The translations under genes and the position numbers were made by a program. DNA of 64,000 bases from positions 378,250,188 to 378,314,187 of the forward strand of contig CM077116.1 of NCBI GenBank assembly GCA_039619475.1, written 5' to 3'. The notes beneath the pieces are model-generated. The model was not told the DNA's origin and did not search any database. It saw nothing but the letters and a program-made list of their open reading frames with translations. This DNA comes from Icerya purchasi. Its lineage: Eukaryota > Arthropoda > Insecta > Hemiptera > Monophlebidae. Positions 36,701-45,999 of the stretch are shown here, piece after piece (positions within the stretch are counted from its first letter, which is position 1; every line of letters begins with the position of its first letter).

Positions 36701-39700
36701 TGGTCGCCACTAGTATTGTCGCAACAGAATATTTTGTAGTCGTTTTGTTCTTTAAAATCGTAATGACAAAATGTCACTCATACAATTTATACACGGTTAC
36801 AAGTTGCGGGAACCTAAATTTCCACCTTACAAACTTATACAGTGATATATTCGAGTTAAGTTGTGAAATAAAACTATTCGATATTACCCCAAATTGCTAT
36901 ACTCGTATAATCCTAAAAATGTTTTTGGCACTGCCAATCACCAACTTTTAAGCCAACGATCCTTCTAGTGTGTTTCCTGTACAGAGCATAAGTTTACTAT
37001 AACAGCGGTAAATAAGAAATTAAATAATTTATCGAATTTTTCTGTAAACCTTAATTTAACCCAAGAATTACAATGTGTTAATCGATTAAAAGTATTTTTA
37101 GCATAGAAGTGCAGAAAAGTTACTCTTTAAATGGGATTCCAATGTATTAAAAATGTTTACTTATGTCTTATTTCATTTATCTCTGCGAATGCGTATTGAT
37201 CCGAAAATTTATTGTTTGACTTTTTATGTTTGTTACTAACAGTAATTCTTAATGCATTTTATTTTTTGTTTGTATTCAATTTTTGTTACACATATAAAAG
37301 TTTTTGTACTATAGTAGTCAGTTTTGTATACAAAAATTCGCTAATAAAAAACCTTAAATTTTTATTACACATACGAGGGTTGATCAATAAGTACCCGTGT
37401 TTGATAACAGATGACACTGTTGAGTGAAACTGACATTACCATTGTGTACTGTTATCTATTAAAAGATAACATGCTGAATTTCAGATTAATTCACACGTTA
37501 GTTTTCTTGTGACAGTCAGTTTTATCGCACGTGTTTTGTATTTCTCGACAAAATGGAAAAAGATCAATATCGATCCGTAATTCGTTTTTTTATTTTTGGA
37601 TGGAAAAACGCGCGAAGAAGTAAAAGTGAAATTGGATTCTGCCTATGGGGACCCTTCACCATCTGTGACAACCGTGAGATATTGGTTTAACGAGTTTAAG
37701 GGTGGTCGTACAGCTGTTTTTGATGAAGAACGGCCAGGACGCCCGTCAGACGTGACCACCAAGGAAACCGTTGAAAAAGTCCATGACACGATTCTCGCTG
37801 ATCACCGAACGAAAGTGTGCGAAGTAGCTGAGGCCGTAGGTGTCTCATACGGAACGGAAATCAAGATTTTAACTGATAAGATAGGTGTGAGAAAAGTGTC
37901 GGCCCGATAGGTGCCGCGATTGCTCACAGTGGACAACAAGCGGTTACGACTAACAATTTCGAAGCAGTGTTTGGACCGCTTTAAGCGAAATCCACAGGAT
38001 TTTTTACGTCGAATCATCACTGTTGATGAAACCTGGATACATTATTACACACCAAAGACCAAAAGACAGTCAAAACAATGGATTTTTCTGGGTGAATCTG
38101 CTCCGAAGAAGGCAAAGACGATTCTATCAGCCGGAAAGGTTATGGCCACGATTTTTTGGGATTCCAAAGGAATAATCCTCATAGACTTTCTGCAGAAAGG
38201 AAAAACAATCACAGGGCAGTACTACAGTGAGTTATTGGGCAGATTTGATAAGAAATTGAAGGAAACACGTCCCCGTTTGGCGAAGAAAAAAGTGCTTTAT
38301 CATCACGATAATGCACCAGCACATTCATCTTCAATTTTCGCGGCTAAATTGCACGAACTACACTATGAATTGCTTCCGCACCCACCTTACTCACCCGACC
38401 TGGCACCCTGCGACTTTTATCTGTTTCCTAACTTGAAAACATGGCTCGGAGGAAAAAAATTCAGCTCAAATGAAGAGGTTATCGCCGAGACTGAAGCGTA
38501 TTTTGATGAGTTTGAAAAATCGTATTTTTTGGAGGGGTTAAACAAATGGCCCCAACGTTGGGAACAGTGTATAGACCTAAAAGAAGACTACGTTGAAAAA
38601 TAAAAATAAAAATTGTGAAAAAAATGATGTTTTTATGTCTAACACGGGTACTTATTGATCAACCCTCGTAACTCTTTCTATTTATAAAAAAAAGGAAAAA
38701 AACAGTTTTCGACAAAATGTGAATACGTCATTCAACTACTTTAAACTTTGATCAGTTGAATAGCCTCATCTCCCACAAACAACAAACGTCCCCTTATTAA
38801 AAACAGTGAGGAAAATGGATTATTGACATTCTTATAAATAACGCAGTTACAGCACAAATATGCGTATAAATCACGTCCATAAACATTTCATATGTAAAGT
38901 AATGTTTCTTATTCTAAATCGGATAAATTTATATTAAACTTTCTCAACCACGGTAAGCTGTTACAGTAGTGACATCAGTTCATTTTTGTCAAGATTTTAG
39001 TTCATTCATTTAATAGTATTTTCCACTGTAAAACTGAACTAATTCAAAATGTGGAAAACAATATTAAATGAACAAACTGAAATCTAAATAACCACAAGAC
39101 ATACGAATGAAGATGACTTTTATAATCAACGATAACATAACGTAAAAAAAAATTAAAAGAAACACATACCCTAAAATATGCAGGATGATGTAAAAAGAAA
39201 TAATAATAAAAATGAGAAGCAAACAATAGGGTACTAACGGTCATATCGAAAATAGCGCGAAAACTGAAATACCGGAAAAGAGAATATTTTAGTAACAAAC
39301 ATATTGAAAATGGCGTGATCATAGCAGAATATTGTAGGGAGAAAATTTCAAAAATAACGTTAAAATAATACCTATATGAAATGTAGTAACTTTCAAGAAG
39401 GCGAGTTATTGAATGTAGGTATGCTAAATTAACATAACTTAATAGGCCGGATACAATTCGGACTTCGGAGGATGAAATAGATTCAAATGAGAGAATATAA
39501 AAGCAATCGGACGTGAGTAGTAGAAAGTGGCAGCCGGTAAATAAAAATATAATTAAAAAAAAAATAAACAAGCCACCAAACCAAACCTGTGTCAAATTTA
39601 AATAATAGTGTTTATTTAATTTAATTAAAATAAAATAATATATTACTAACCTCTATTTGATATTTCTGTAAATAAGTACATAATCAAAGTTGTAAAAACA

Positions 39701-40073
39701 AATAACGACTGAAAACATGTATCCTTAGTACAGATTTTAATTTGTATTTTAAAATAATTACTATAACTGCATATTTCCGTTAGTCGACAGTATATTTCCT
39801 GAAAACTAATTGCTAATTTTAAATAAGTTTCAAAAAAAAAAAAAAGAAGTTTAGTATTTTTATTTAAAAAAAAATAAAAATAGAAGAGTTTATATTTTTT
39901 ATATATATATAAAAAAAAAGGATTTAAAACGATTACCTGTTGTAAAGGAAAAAATTAATATGCGGATCAGGACATTCTTCACCCCATCTGAAGATGCAAG
40001 GTCCAATACGAATAAATTTGGTATCAATTACGAAACATGACAATAACCACAGCACGATTATTCTGTAGATCAT
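21607..40073 (-). CDS. Secreted pancreatic-lipase-family enzyme (lipase/phospholipase A1-like), five exons, complete
   Basis: Exons by position: 40073-39937, 31874-31732, 24591-24337, 22250-22059 and 21776-21607 (TAA). All introns are GT..AG and all phases match, giving 298 residues. A hydrophobic signal peptide (about residues 1-20) is followed by GPCIFRW, ECPDPHINFFLYNR and the oxyanion-region IIVHGYNS. Then come the nucleophile elbow GFSLGAHLAGY, the acid in GLDPALP, the base in VDVIHTDA, and conserved Cys segments PGCW and GCNHQRAPAYFAES. With the full triad it should be an active secreted lipid esterase. The chain ends about 20 residues earlier than many relatives. Introns of about 8.1 and 7.1 kb hold transposons. 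The exact substrate cannot be told from sequence. Confidence 0.92.
22059..22250 (-). CDS. Lipase exon 4 (catalytic Asp and His)
   Basis: The acceptor is TGTTTTAG; the donor is G then GTAGGT at 22058. It begins LDPALPLF (acid) and carries ALFVDVIHTDALVEG (base) and the segment GHVDFYVNGGIYQPGCWN. Confidence 0.94.
22649..23345 (+). repeat. Family B repeat, head, internal unit and tail together
   Basis: This is the most complete layout. The head AGTTCAGTCAAGCATGATGT (22651) is followed by internal-unit landmarks TTTCGCGCTTTTTTGAACTT and AAAAATTTCGAGATTTCGAC, then tail blocks TATTTTGAATTTAACTTTTA and GTGATTTTTGAGGTAATTTT. The palindromic end is not recognisable here. It lies in the lipase intron between exons 3 and 4. 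Confidence 0.8.
24337..24591 (-). CDS. Lipase exon 3 (catalytic Ser)
   Basis: The acceptor is TTTTTCAG at 24593-24592; the donor is G then GTTTCT at 24336. It begins AYLNTSDYNVWMVDW and carries VHVVGFSLGAHLAGYIANN with the nucleophile Ser, ending MNLSRITG. Confidence 0.94.
24600..28330. other. Lipase intron 2, no gene seen
   Basis: AT-rich. Positions 26650-27120 are purine-rich and might be another decayed minus-strand LINE copy, but no shared landmark could be fixed. Confidence 0.4.
28359..28700. repeat. Long near-perfect hairpin (MITE-like foldback)
   Basis: The left arm 28359-28514 and right arm 28541-28700 are inverted copies around a ~26-nt AT-rich loop. The core CAGGCATGTTACAGAGATCG at 28445 is matched exactly by its reverse complement near 28590, and flanking ATTTTAATAAAT and TTTACAATT segments also pair with few mismatches. 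No coding potential. It lies in the lipase intron between exons 2 and 3. Confidence 0.9.
29035..29290 (+). pseudogene. RNase-H LINE (family A), short 3' end
   Basis: The frame ends with LLTISDRIKI and a stop, followed by a 3' tail resembling the family 3' UTR (GTTGACGAGCCC) and an A-rich run at 29268 onwards. Only about 60 C-terminal codons remain. Confidence 0.65.
29610..30605 (-). pseudogene. RNase-H LINE (family A), C-terminal third, inverted
   Basis: On the minus strand, 29987-29691 reads IRLRFGHSALPSSRF, then CDASHIFFECPFL and ends ISDRIKI. Frame 30392-30054 contains RNase H-end and KFHFKLWSDIYPSSFRK. The segment 30480-30520 matches the RNase H TDGS region of the 42 kb copy. The poly-A is the T run at 29625. 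Several frameshifts. Confidence 0.75.
30606..31725. other. Lipase intron 2, unassigned, partly GC-richer
   Basis: The block at about 31150-31600 has noticeably more G+C than its surroundings, which hints at an old transposon, but no domain could be read on either strand. Confidence 0.35.
31732..31874 (-). CDS. Lipase exon 2 (HGYN oxyanion region)
   Basis: A long pyrimidine tract ends in TTTCTTTAG (AG at 31876-31875); the donor is G then GTTAGT at 31731. It encodes KKVLPDENSIKNS, then LNKIIVHGYNSDMN and SLIDMKN. Sequence in the same frame upstream of 31874 is intron, not a signal peptide. Confidence 0.92.
32600..32940 (-). repeat. Family B repeat, tail copy, inverted
   Basis: Starts with AGGATTCCGGTACA...ATGTACGGAATCCT (32606-32639) and runs through reverse complements of the tail blocks, for example CTTAAAAATTTAAAACTCATC and GAAATTCAAAATATAAC. 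Orientation is opposite to the other copies. Confidence 0.8.
32941..34380. other. Lipase intron 1, unassigned stretch
   Basis: More balanced base composition than its neighbours between 32980 and 34100, including a GGGGGGG run at 33224-33230. Frames such as 33642-33875 have no family resemblance. It may be an old transposon. Confidence 0.35.
34400..35762 (+). mobile_element. Merlin-type DNA transposon, decayed
   Basis: Surrounds a recognisable IS1016/ISXO2-type transposase (34647-35536). The 3' side ends near TGTAACAGCTTACCG (35739-35753), which is shared with the end of a second copy at 38.95 kb. The 5' landmark TTTGGTTTGGTGGCTTG (34478) and CTGCCACTTTCTACTAC are also shared. A subterminal hairpin at about 35625-35730 pairs GTAATTTTAGTTCG with CGAACTAAAATTAC. 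Exact terminal repeats and target duplications could not be fixed. It lies in lipase intron 1. Confidence 0.6.
34647..35536 (+). pseudogene. Merlin (IS1016/ISXO2-like) DDE transposase, frameshifted
   Basis: The N-terminal part (34647-35081) reads MAYTEEDAIKFYRVLPFFRF, a CSTCQ zinc-binding remnant, FKFRCGRR, and TGTWLWRRRVSVLTMWRFVV followed by LKLSSRTITNW. This is the usual order before the catalytic domain. After a frame change near 35080, the next frame reads GLWVFDAID, PDRSRET, a stop at 35198, IIQSDKW (second catalytic Asp), then CTVNHSVTYVNPDTEVHTN and KIERLWREARNKIP. The NHSVTYVNP-x-T-x-VHTN-x-IE signature is diagnostic for Merlin/IS1016. One frameshift, at least one stop, and loss around the first Asp: inactive. 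Confidence 0.8.
36090..36780 (-). pseudogene. LINE apurinic-type endonuclease domain fragment
   Basis: Minus-strand frames read GGVTTSVHASVPAEVTGINT, then PLQLVTMSAYLHS. After frame changes come QLKGPIIILEDFNAHSP and RGLIITNIV, then LPLTDYTYLNFSCNTISTIH. These match the order GGVAI, then the NTPLQ strand, GDFNAH, and the L-x-N-x-x-x-x-T segment of LINE endonucleases. The catalytic GDFN is changed to EDFN. Whether it belongs to family A cannot be told, because no other copy here retains its endonuclease. Confidence 0.75.
37374..38668 (+). mobile_element. Mariner transposon, nearly intact, perfect 28-bp terminal repeats
   Basis: Starts CGAGGGTTGATCAATAAGTA and ends with the exact reverse complement; the inverted repeats are identical over 28 bp (37374-37401, 38641-38668). 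Both ends are flanked by the TA target duplication (37372-37373, 38669-38670). Length 1295 bp, typical for mariner. It is inserted in lipase intron 1. Perfect terminal repeats and only two coding lesions point to a recent insertion. Confidence 0.97.
37553..38603 (+). pseudogene. Mariner transposase, D,D34D, two lesions
   Basis: ATG at 37553 starts MEKDQYRSVIRF, then a one-base excess in a T run (about 37585-37597) shifts the frame. The correct frame resumes DGKTREEVKVKLDSAYG and runs through the helix-turn-helix region and ERPGRPSD. A TAG at 37908-37910 replaces the Trp codon expected just before VPRLLTV. The catalytic motifs are all kept: TVDETWIHYY, HHDNAPAH, and YSPDLAPCDFYLFP, with 34 residues between the second and third Asp. 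It stops at 38603. Encodes cut-and-paste transposase acting on the terminal repeats; as it stands it should be inactive, but it could serve as a mobilisable substrate. Confidence 0.95.
38945..39605 (-). mobile_element. Short non-autonomous relative of the Merlin element
   Basis: Reading the minus strand, it begins CAGGTTTGGTTTGGTGGCTTG and CTGCCACTTTCTACTACTC, and ends GTAACAGCTTACCG, the same 5' and 3' landmarks as the 34.4-35.76 kb element. In between there is no transposase sequence. A subterminal hairpin (AGTTCATTCATTTAATA against TATTAAATGAACAAACT) lies near 39001-39067. The long frame at 39044-39595 is low-complexity. Confidence 0.6.
39937..40073 (-). CDS. Lipase exon 1 (signal peptide)
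   Basis: ATG at 40073-40071, then a hydrophobic leader rich in I, V, L, W, and GPCIFRWGEECPDP. Donor is AACAG then GTAATC at 39936. TTTTTTTAG directly precedes the ATG, so an upstream 5' UTR intron is possible. Confidence 0.88.
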
Positions 40074-40739
40074 CTAAAAAAATAATTTATCTTACAACAG
40101 TTGAATAATGCAATATTCTAATAATTGTGCAAATTCAATAAAAATATCTTCCCAATGAAGACTAAAGAGCCAGTTAATTATGGAATAGATTTTTTAATAA
40201 TTTGCGTTTATACTTATTATTTTGAAATTTTATTTTATTAAATAAGAACTACGTAAATGTCTCTATACCTGCAAATAAATGTATCTATTACATTAATTAG
40301 AATCTTAATTAAACCTGAAAAAGACACTTGATCTATTTTTGATTTCATATTTTAAATTATTTTGTAATTTTATTATCAAAAAAATGTATAATAATTTTAA
40401 GTACGTTCTAAACGAATAATTTCCCTTACTCACAAAATCTTCTCCCTAGTTTTAAAGTTTAGAGCAAATATCAATGTTTTTTTTTCCCTTTTTTTTTCTT
40501 ATTTTTCTTAACCTGAAGAAAGACATCCATTAGGCCAGCTCATGTACATTATTATATACGTTGAAATTGGTTCACTATATCTCAGATGACATAAAACGTT
40601 TTTTCAAACTAGAAAGAAGAAAACAAAAAAAGAAAAAAAAAAGACGCCGTTCAACAAAGAATAAAAAAAAACTGTTTAAAAGAAAAGAAAACAAAAGAAA
40701 AACAAAAACATCTTTCTTTTTATACCCACGTTTTACTCC

Positions 40740-41780
40740 AAAAAAAAATTCCTATCCTTGCTCACATCTCCACATTTACTTACCACTTAGTTCTTACTCC
40801 CTTTATATAATCTCCTCCTCCAATTTTCTCTACTTCTTCTTCCACTTTGCTAATCTCATGCATTCTCCTAAGGTAATCTACCTGGCCTTACTGTTTGAAT
40901 CGTTACCTCGAACCATCGTCATGCAGGAATTCCATAACATTATTAATTCCTTATTTCCTTTACATATGAATATCTTTACTGATGACTCGAAGGGTCGTGG
41001 TAGAGTTGGAGCCCCTTTTATCCTCCCAGAAATTAATCACTCTGAATCCTTTAGACTCACTCTCTTTTGTTCTATATTTACAGCCGAACTTATGGCTATC
41101 CTACGTTGTGTTATTTATGTATTCTCCTATTGCTATTCACAACCGATTTGATTATCTCTGATTTCTTGGGTGCCCTTTAGGCCATATTTTCTGCTTTTCT
41201 CACACGCTCCTATAATTTTATCATTCTTCAGATACGCTTTTTTATTTATGATCTTTTTTCTCTTCATTCAATCCGTGTTGATTTGTTATGAGTTCCTAAT
41301 CATGCAGGCGTAAAAGGCAATGAATTATCGGATTCTCTGGCTCGATTTGCTCGTTCACCTTCTTCTCTAAAATTCCAGGTTCGAATCTCCTACCTCTTTT
41401 CAAAAAACTTCATTTCAAATACAGGTCTGACATCTATGCTCCGTCCTTTCATTGTTGCCTTCTCGTTTTCATTTTTGTCTAACATCTTTTTCGTTTTGCT
41501 CCCTTCACCCGAACGATAAAGCTTTCCATAATTTTAACCATATTACTTTTAAGTGTCCATCCCTCTTAAATGAACGATACGATCTATTGTTTACTCTCAA
41601 CTCTTAGCATTTAACGTGCCTGCTCCTTAATGTGCTTCGTATATTTTGTCATTCCCTTCTTTGTCCGTTATTCCTTTACTTAGTTCTTTTATAATATCTA
41701 TTTTTGACCGAATTTCTATTTAACTGTTGATTCTTCCCCCTTTATATCGCTTTTAGGCGTAGCATCTTTGTTGCCACACC

Positions 41781-41810
<30 letters not shown>
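40740..41810 (+). pseudogene. RNase-H LINE (family A), C-terminal part with poly-A
   Basis: The frame to 41151 carries a degenerate RNase H start (PLHMNIFTDDSKGRGRVG, then FCSIFTAELMAIL). Later frames give the Cys/His region and a terminal LTEFLFNC-like end. A poly-A of about 25 bases closes it at 41785-41809. It sits just upstream of lipase exon 1 (reading the lipase on the minus strand) and points away from it. Confidence 0.75.
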
Positions 41811-41812
<2 letters not shown>

Positions 41813-41950
41813 TATAAATAGCTATTAACTTTCACCGGCGAGGGCATTTCTATGACTATCGAACCGACAACAATTAAATATTAAATGGTTAATATACTCT
41901 CTAAAGTTATTGTAAGAGTGATTAGAACATATCAAACGAGAAAATTCGAC

Positions 41951-44320
41951 ACCATTTTTTTTTTTTTAATGGGTTTGTCAACGAGGACATTAGCCCAAGA
42001 AATGGAAAGAAGGAGAAAATAACGTTATATTCTTAAACGTTTGACATTAGAGGATAAAAATAATTCAAGGGCAGGAATAACAGAAGCAAAGGAAATAAGA
42101 GAATGTAAGAAGCATTATAAAGAGTAGGAATACCTAGTTTTAGTGGAAAAGGGTGGAAGGACGATTGTTCAACAGAGAAGACCGCACATTCAAACAAAAC
42201 ATGATCAAAATCACAAGGAATGTATGTGGAAGAGCGTGAAAAGGATAAAATGAAGTAGAAGTAGAATAACCCGTGAAAATGATGCGGGAAAAAGGCTGTG
42301 GTTAAAGCGAAGGCGACAAATAGCAGAAATTGTAGAGCGTTTAAGAGAAAGTATCAAGAAAACTATGGGCGAAGATGAAGATATGGCTCAATAGAGAGAT
42401 AAAAAGAGGCAGTATTAGAAAATGAAGAAGGATAAGAGTTAAGCCATAATTTAGAATGAGCGGCTGAGGAAAGAAGAACAATATTATGAACAGGAAAGGT
42501 GCCTAAAAATCTGCCACTGGAAATGGAAGAACGGACTAAGGAATCCACCACCTCATTACCCTCAATGCCGAAATGACCAGGAATCCACAAAAGATCGATC
42601 TCAATCAAATGAAGAAAGAAAAGATCATGAACACTTAGAATAGCAATAGATTCGGCATAGAAAATTGAGCAAAAGGAAGGAAGTTTAAAAGATTCGGAGT
42701 AATTTAAGGCAGCACAAAAAATAGCAGTACCAACTCCACTTGGCCCTTTGGAACCGTCAATATAGATAGTAGTATGTGTAGGAAAAAGAGAGCCTAAAGC
42801 ATTGGAAAATTCAATTCTGGCGACATGTTGAGGAATGGATTTAAAACAGGGCAGTACAGAAAAATATTTAATAGTACGAAGGAACCTGTAAAAAGAGGAG
42901 AAGAAATAAGGAAGCTTGTCATGTCTATAAATAAAAGGCGAAAATTGAAAAAGACGAACAGAAATCAGAGACAAAATTGGAGTTTTATTAGAGGCAAATC
43001 GCCATTTGTGAAGAACAGAAGAGTAAGATGAAACAAGTGAAGAAGAATAAACAGGCAGACGCTTAATCAAGAAGCGATATCCAAAGTAAGATCTACGAAT
43101 GAAGAAAGGAGGAATATCGGATTCATCAAGAATAGCCGCCACTGGGGTTGATCTAAAGGCATCAAGGCAAGGACAAAGACACAGGTATTTTGAATAGGAT
43201 CTAATTTGGAAAGAAGAACCTGGAAAAATTTCCATAAATAAACCAACAGTAATTCAGGCAACAGCGGATAAAGGATACAGGGACCGCCTAGAGCCTTTAA
43301 CAGATTGACCTTTTTAAGAGAGGATAAATACAAATGATTAATGTGATCGTGAAAGGAGAGACGACCGTCAAAAAAGATTCCTAAATAGCGGAAGGAGTTT
43401 TTAAGGGGAATTGAACCACCATTTAAGTTAAGACTAATCAAAGAAGGATCAAAAGGGCGAAACATAAAGACAACAGACGAGGATTTAGGAGGAGAAATAG
43501 AGAGATGAATATTAGAAAGAGGATTTTTTAGTAACATTAGAGAGCTCTAGAGACTGGAGTTAACTATCGAAATATTGCATTTGGAGGAGTAAATGAGCAC
43601 ATCATCAGCAAAGAAGAGTTAAGAGGAAGAGAAGCGATTTTGATAAAGTAAATATTAAAGAGCGTAGGACTAAGACAGGATCCTTGAGGTAACCCCAAAA
43701 GATTAACCGGGTGAAAGAGTCGGAGGAGAAAAGGGAAGAAAGAATTACAGTTCTGCATTGAATGGGAGTGATAATAAGAGAAGCAAAGTGTACAGGAATT
43801 TTTAATTAAGATCATTATGTCAAAAAGTGTGGAAAGGTGAACGTTATCAATAGCAATTAACATCTCAAAGAAAGCATCAGTTAAGAATTTTTTATTGATA
43901 AATGACATATAAACGTCCGACAGAAACTTGCTGATACAATCTGGTGAACCACGTCCAGAACGAGAACCGAACAAATTGTTAGGTAACAAATTTCTGTGCT
44001 CGGCCACCAAACGAGACGTCTATTAATTAAACTTTCGAAGAGCTTCCTCTCACACGAAGCAAGAGAAATAGGACGAAACGAAGGAAAAAGAGGTTTTGGA
44101 ATAGGAACAATAATAAAAGTGTTCCAGCGAAAAGGAGTAGAACCGAAACAAAGAAATGAGTTAAAAAGTAAAATCAGAGAGATTTTTAAGAACAGGAAAT
44201 GATTCCATCCTAGCCCGGAAAGGAATTAGATGAATTGCTTAAAGATGAACGAAGTTCTGATAGAGTAAAAGGAAAGGTTAGAAAATGTGGTGAACTAGGA
44301 TCAGACGGGAAAAGGCAGGA
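41951..44320 (-). pseudogene. RNase-H LINE (family A), longest copy: RT plus RNase H
   Basis: Minus strand, with a poly-A seen as the T run at 41955-41966. From high to low position: RT block GLPQGSCLSPTLFNIYF (about 43680), FADDVLIYSSKCNIS in a shifted frame (about 43600), NSFRYLGIFFDGRLSFHDHI (about 43400), the RNase H motif IYIDGSKGPSGVG with FYAESIAIL (about 42750), and LLWIPGHFGIEGNEVVDSL (about 42580). The order RT then RNase H places it with LINEs such as the I/R1/Jockey superfamily that carry RNase H. Three long frames (43564-44010, 43067-43537, 42363-43235) are separated by frameshifts and stops. The endonuclease is missing. Confidence 0.85.
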
Positions 44321-44329
44321 TTACTGAAA

Positions 44330-45370
44330 GCTAATTGAGAAAGTTTAGTCCCAACCTAGAATGTATCTTATGCAAACAGCAAAGAACCGTCACAAAAGAG
44401 CGCGTTTGGTTGACGGGCAATGTGGAAGGAATAGAATAAAGCCAGGGGGAAGAAGGTAAGCCTACAACAACGATGACTTCCACGAATATATATTAATCGA
44501 CCATAATACGACCTGTCGCTTCTATTAAATATAAAACAAGTAGGATTGAAGAATACTCTGACCATATTTATCTTTTCACAAGCGGAGCTAAAGCGAAATC
44601 CTATAATGGTAACTTTCCAACAACATGTGCTTTTAATATTAAAAACTCAGTGAACATAGTTATACTTCGAAACTACTGTTCGTTGCAGGAAGCAAGTAAC
44701 CGATCTACTTTGCCTAAGAAACTATTTTGCCTCCGTGAGGCCTTGTATAACAGCCCTTTTGATAACTAATTCTGCTTTTGCTTTGTCCACCAAGGATCCG
44801 GTAGTATAAAATTCGGTCTAACAGAGTTCATTGTATCAAGGTGCCAAGTAACGTTCCTACAGATGCTTAGGCATGACGAGGTGTCTAAATTAAAAGATTT
44901 GGTGGCTAGAGTGATATTATCGATTCTAATACTTGAGAATGTTCTCCTTCCTGCACACATTTCATCCGGCCATCTATCGCAGAAAAGTGGATCCGGTTTT
45001 GGATTACTCAGATCTTGCGGCTTCAACATATAAAGCCGAATACTGAACCCCGGTAGCTGTTGGAGCTTAAATGATTAAGGATGAGCCACTCCCAGCTTTT
45101 ACATAATTATACATTTCAAGATGTGTTCCCTCACCAACTGAATGTGCTTTTTGTTTACAAGCTATTCAGCCATCATATTAGTCTTACACATTATGGAGGA
45201 TTACCAAAGTCTAATTTACCAATCTCGACTAAACTTATGCTGTCTAATTAAACAGAACCGGTAAGTCATGTGACACCTTTCCTGAAGACAAACAATTAAC
45301 AGTATAACTATAATTTTTAAAGGATATTTGTTGTAAAGACCTCGGTAATTAAATACGGTACATGCATCAT
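44330..45370. other. Unassigned stretch upstream of LINE copy
   Basis: Frames at 44368-44565 and 44766-45029 (minus) are open but carry no family motif. Confidence 0.4.
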
Positions 45371-45372
45371 AA

Positions 45373-45398
<26 letters not shown>
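45373..45398. repeat. (TA)n microsatellite
   Basis: Thirteen AT units. Confidence 0.95.
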
Positions 45399-45405
<7 letters not shown>

Positions 45406-45578
45406 ACAAATAATTTAAAATTGCATATTCAAAGCTTTTTAAAATTATATATAATATAATGTAATTTTTATGAAATTTATCTGCTTACTAAATCAAAACT
45501 TTGTTTCAAATGCAAAATAATTCCTTTATTCTGATAAATAAAAAGAAAAAGCGTTGCTTTAGCAGTAATATTTTTTTT

Positions 45579-45683
45579 ATTTACCCCGACGCGTTCTGAA
45601 GACAAAGCTTCATCATGGCCACAGGAGTTTACAATAACTCCCGTGATCATGAAGCTTTGTTTTCGAAACGTGTCGGGGTAAAT
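45579..45683. repeat. Compact foldback with hammerhead-like arms
   Basis: Three nested inverted pairs: ATTTACCCCGAC (45579-45590) with GTCGGGGTAAAT (45672-45683); ACAAAGCTTCAT (45602-45613) with ATGAAGCTTTGT (45649-45660); and GGAGTT (45624) with AACTCC (45636). In outward orientation each arm reads ATGAAGCTTTG, then a TTTTC or TCTTC, GAAACG or AGAACG, and GTCGGGGTAAAT. This GATGAAG...CGAAACG layout resembles Penelope-like hammerhead arms, but stem II is weak and the cleavage position is G, so activity is unlikely. Confidence 0.55.
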
Positions 45684-45999
45684 AAATATTAATTAATTGT
45701 TTATATTAGAATGTTTCTACTTATTATATGTTAAATTAAACAATGTGTAACAAAAACTTACATAACAATACTTTTTTTCTTGAAAATATCTACATAGAAA
45801 TATGGAAACGACGTTCTATCTTCGTTATCTTTTAAGATAATCCTTAGTATATTTTTGCTTCGCTCCTACTCTACATAATATAACGTTTTTCTTTCATTTT
45901 ATTTTTTTTAAATCTAAAACCAAGATTACCAGCTTAAGACGTTCTGGTCGTGCCAAAATTAAAATAGGTTCCTATTTCAATTTTTGGCGCACTAATAAA

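Noticed and set aside
39044..39595. 183-codon hydrophobic minus-strand frame resembling a multi-pass membrane protein.
   Set aside because: It lies inside a short Merlin-related element, shares its first part with the non-coding 5' side of the 34.4 kb copy, and is biased by T-rich sequence.
40561..40740. Lysine-rich start of the 196-codon plus frame.
   Set aside because: Only the later part (from about 40740) matches the LINE; the basic start is an A-rich tract in frame by chance.
41380..41400. GGTTCGAATCTCC resembling a tRNA T-arm.
   Set aside because: It lies within the LINE coding relic and no acceptor, D or anticodon arms can be formed around it.
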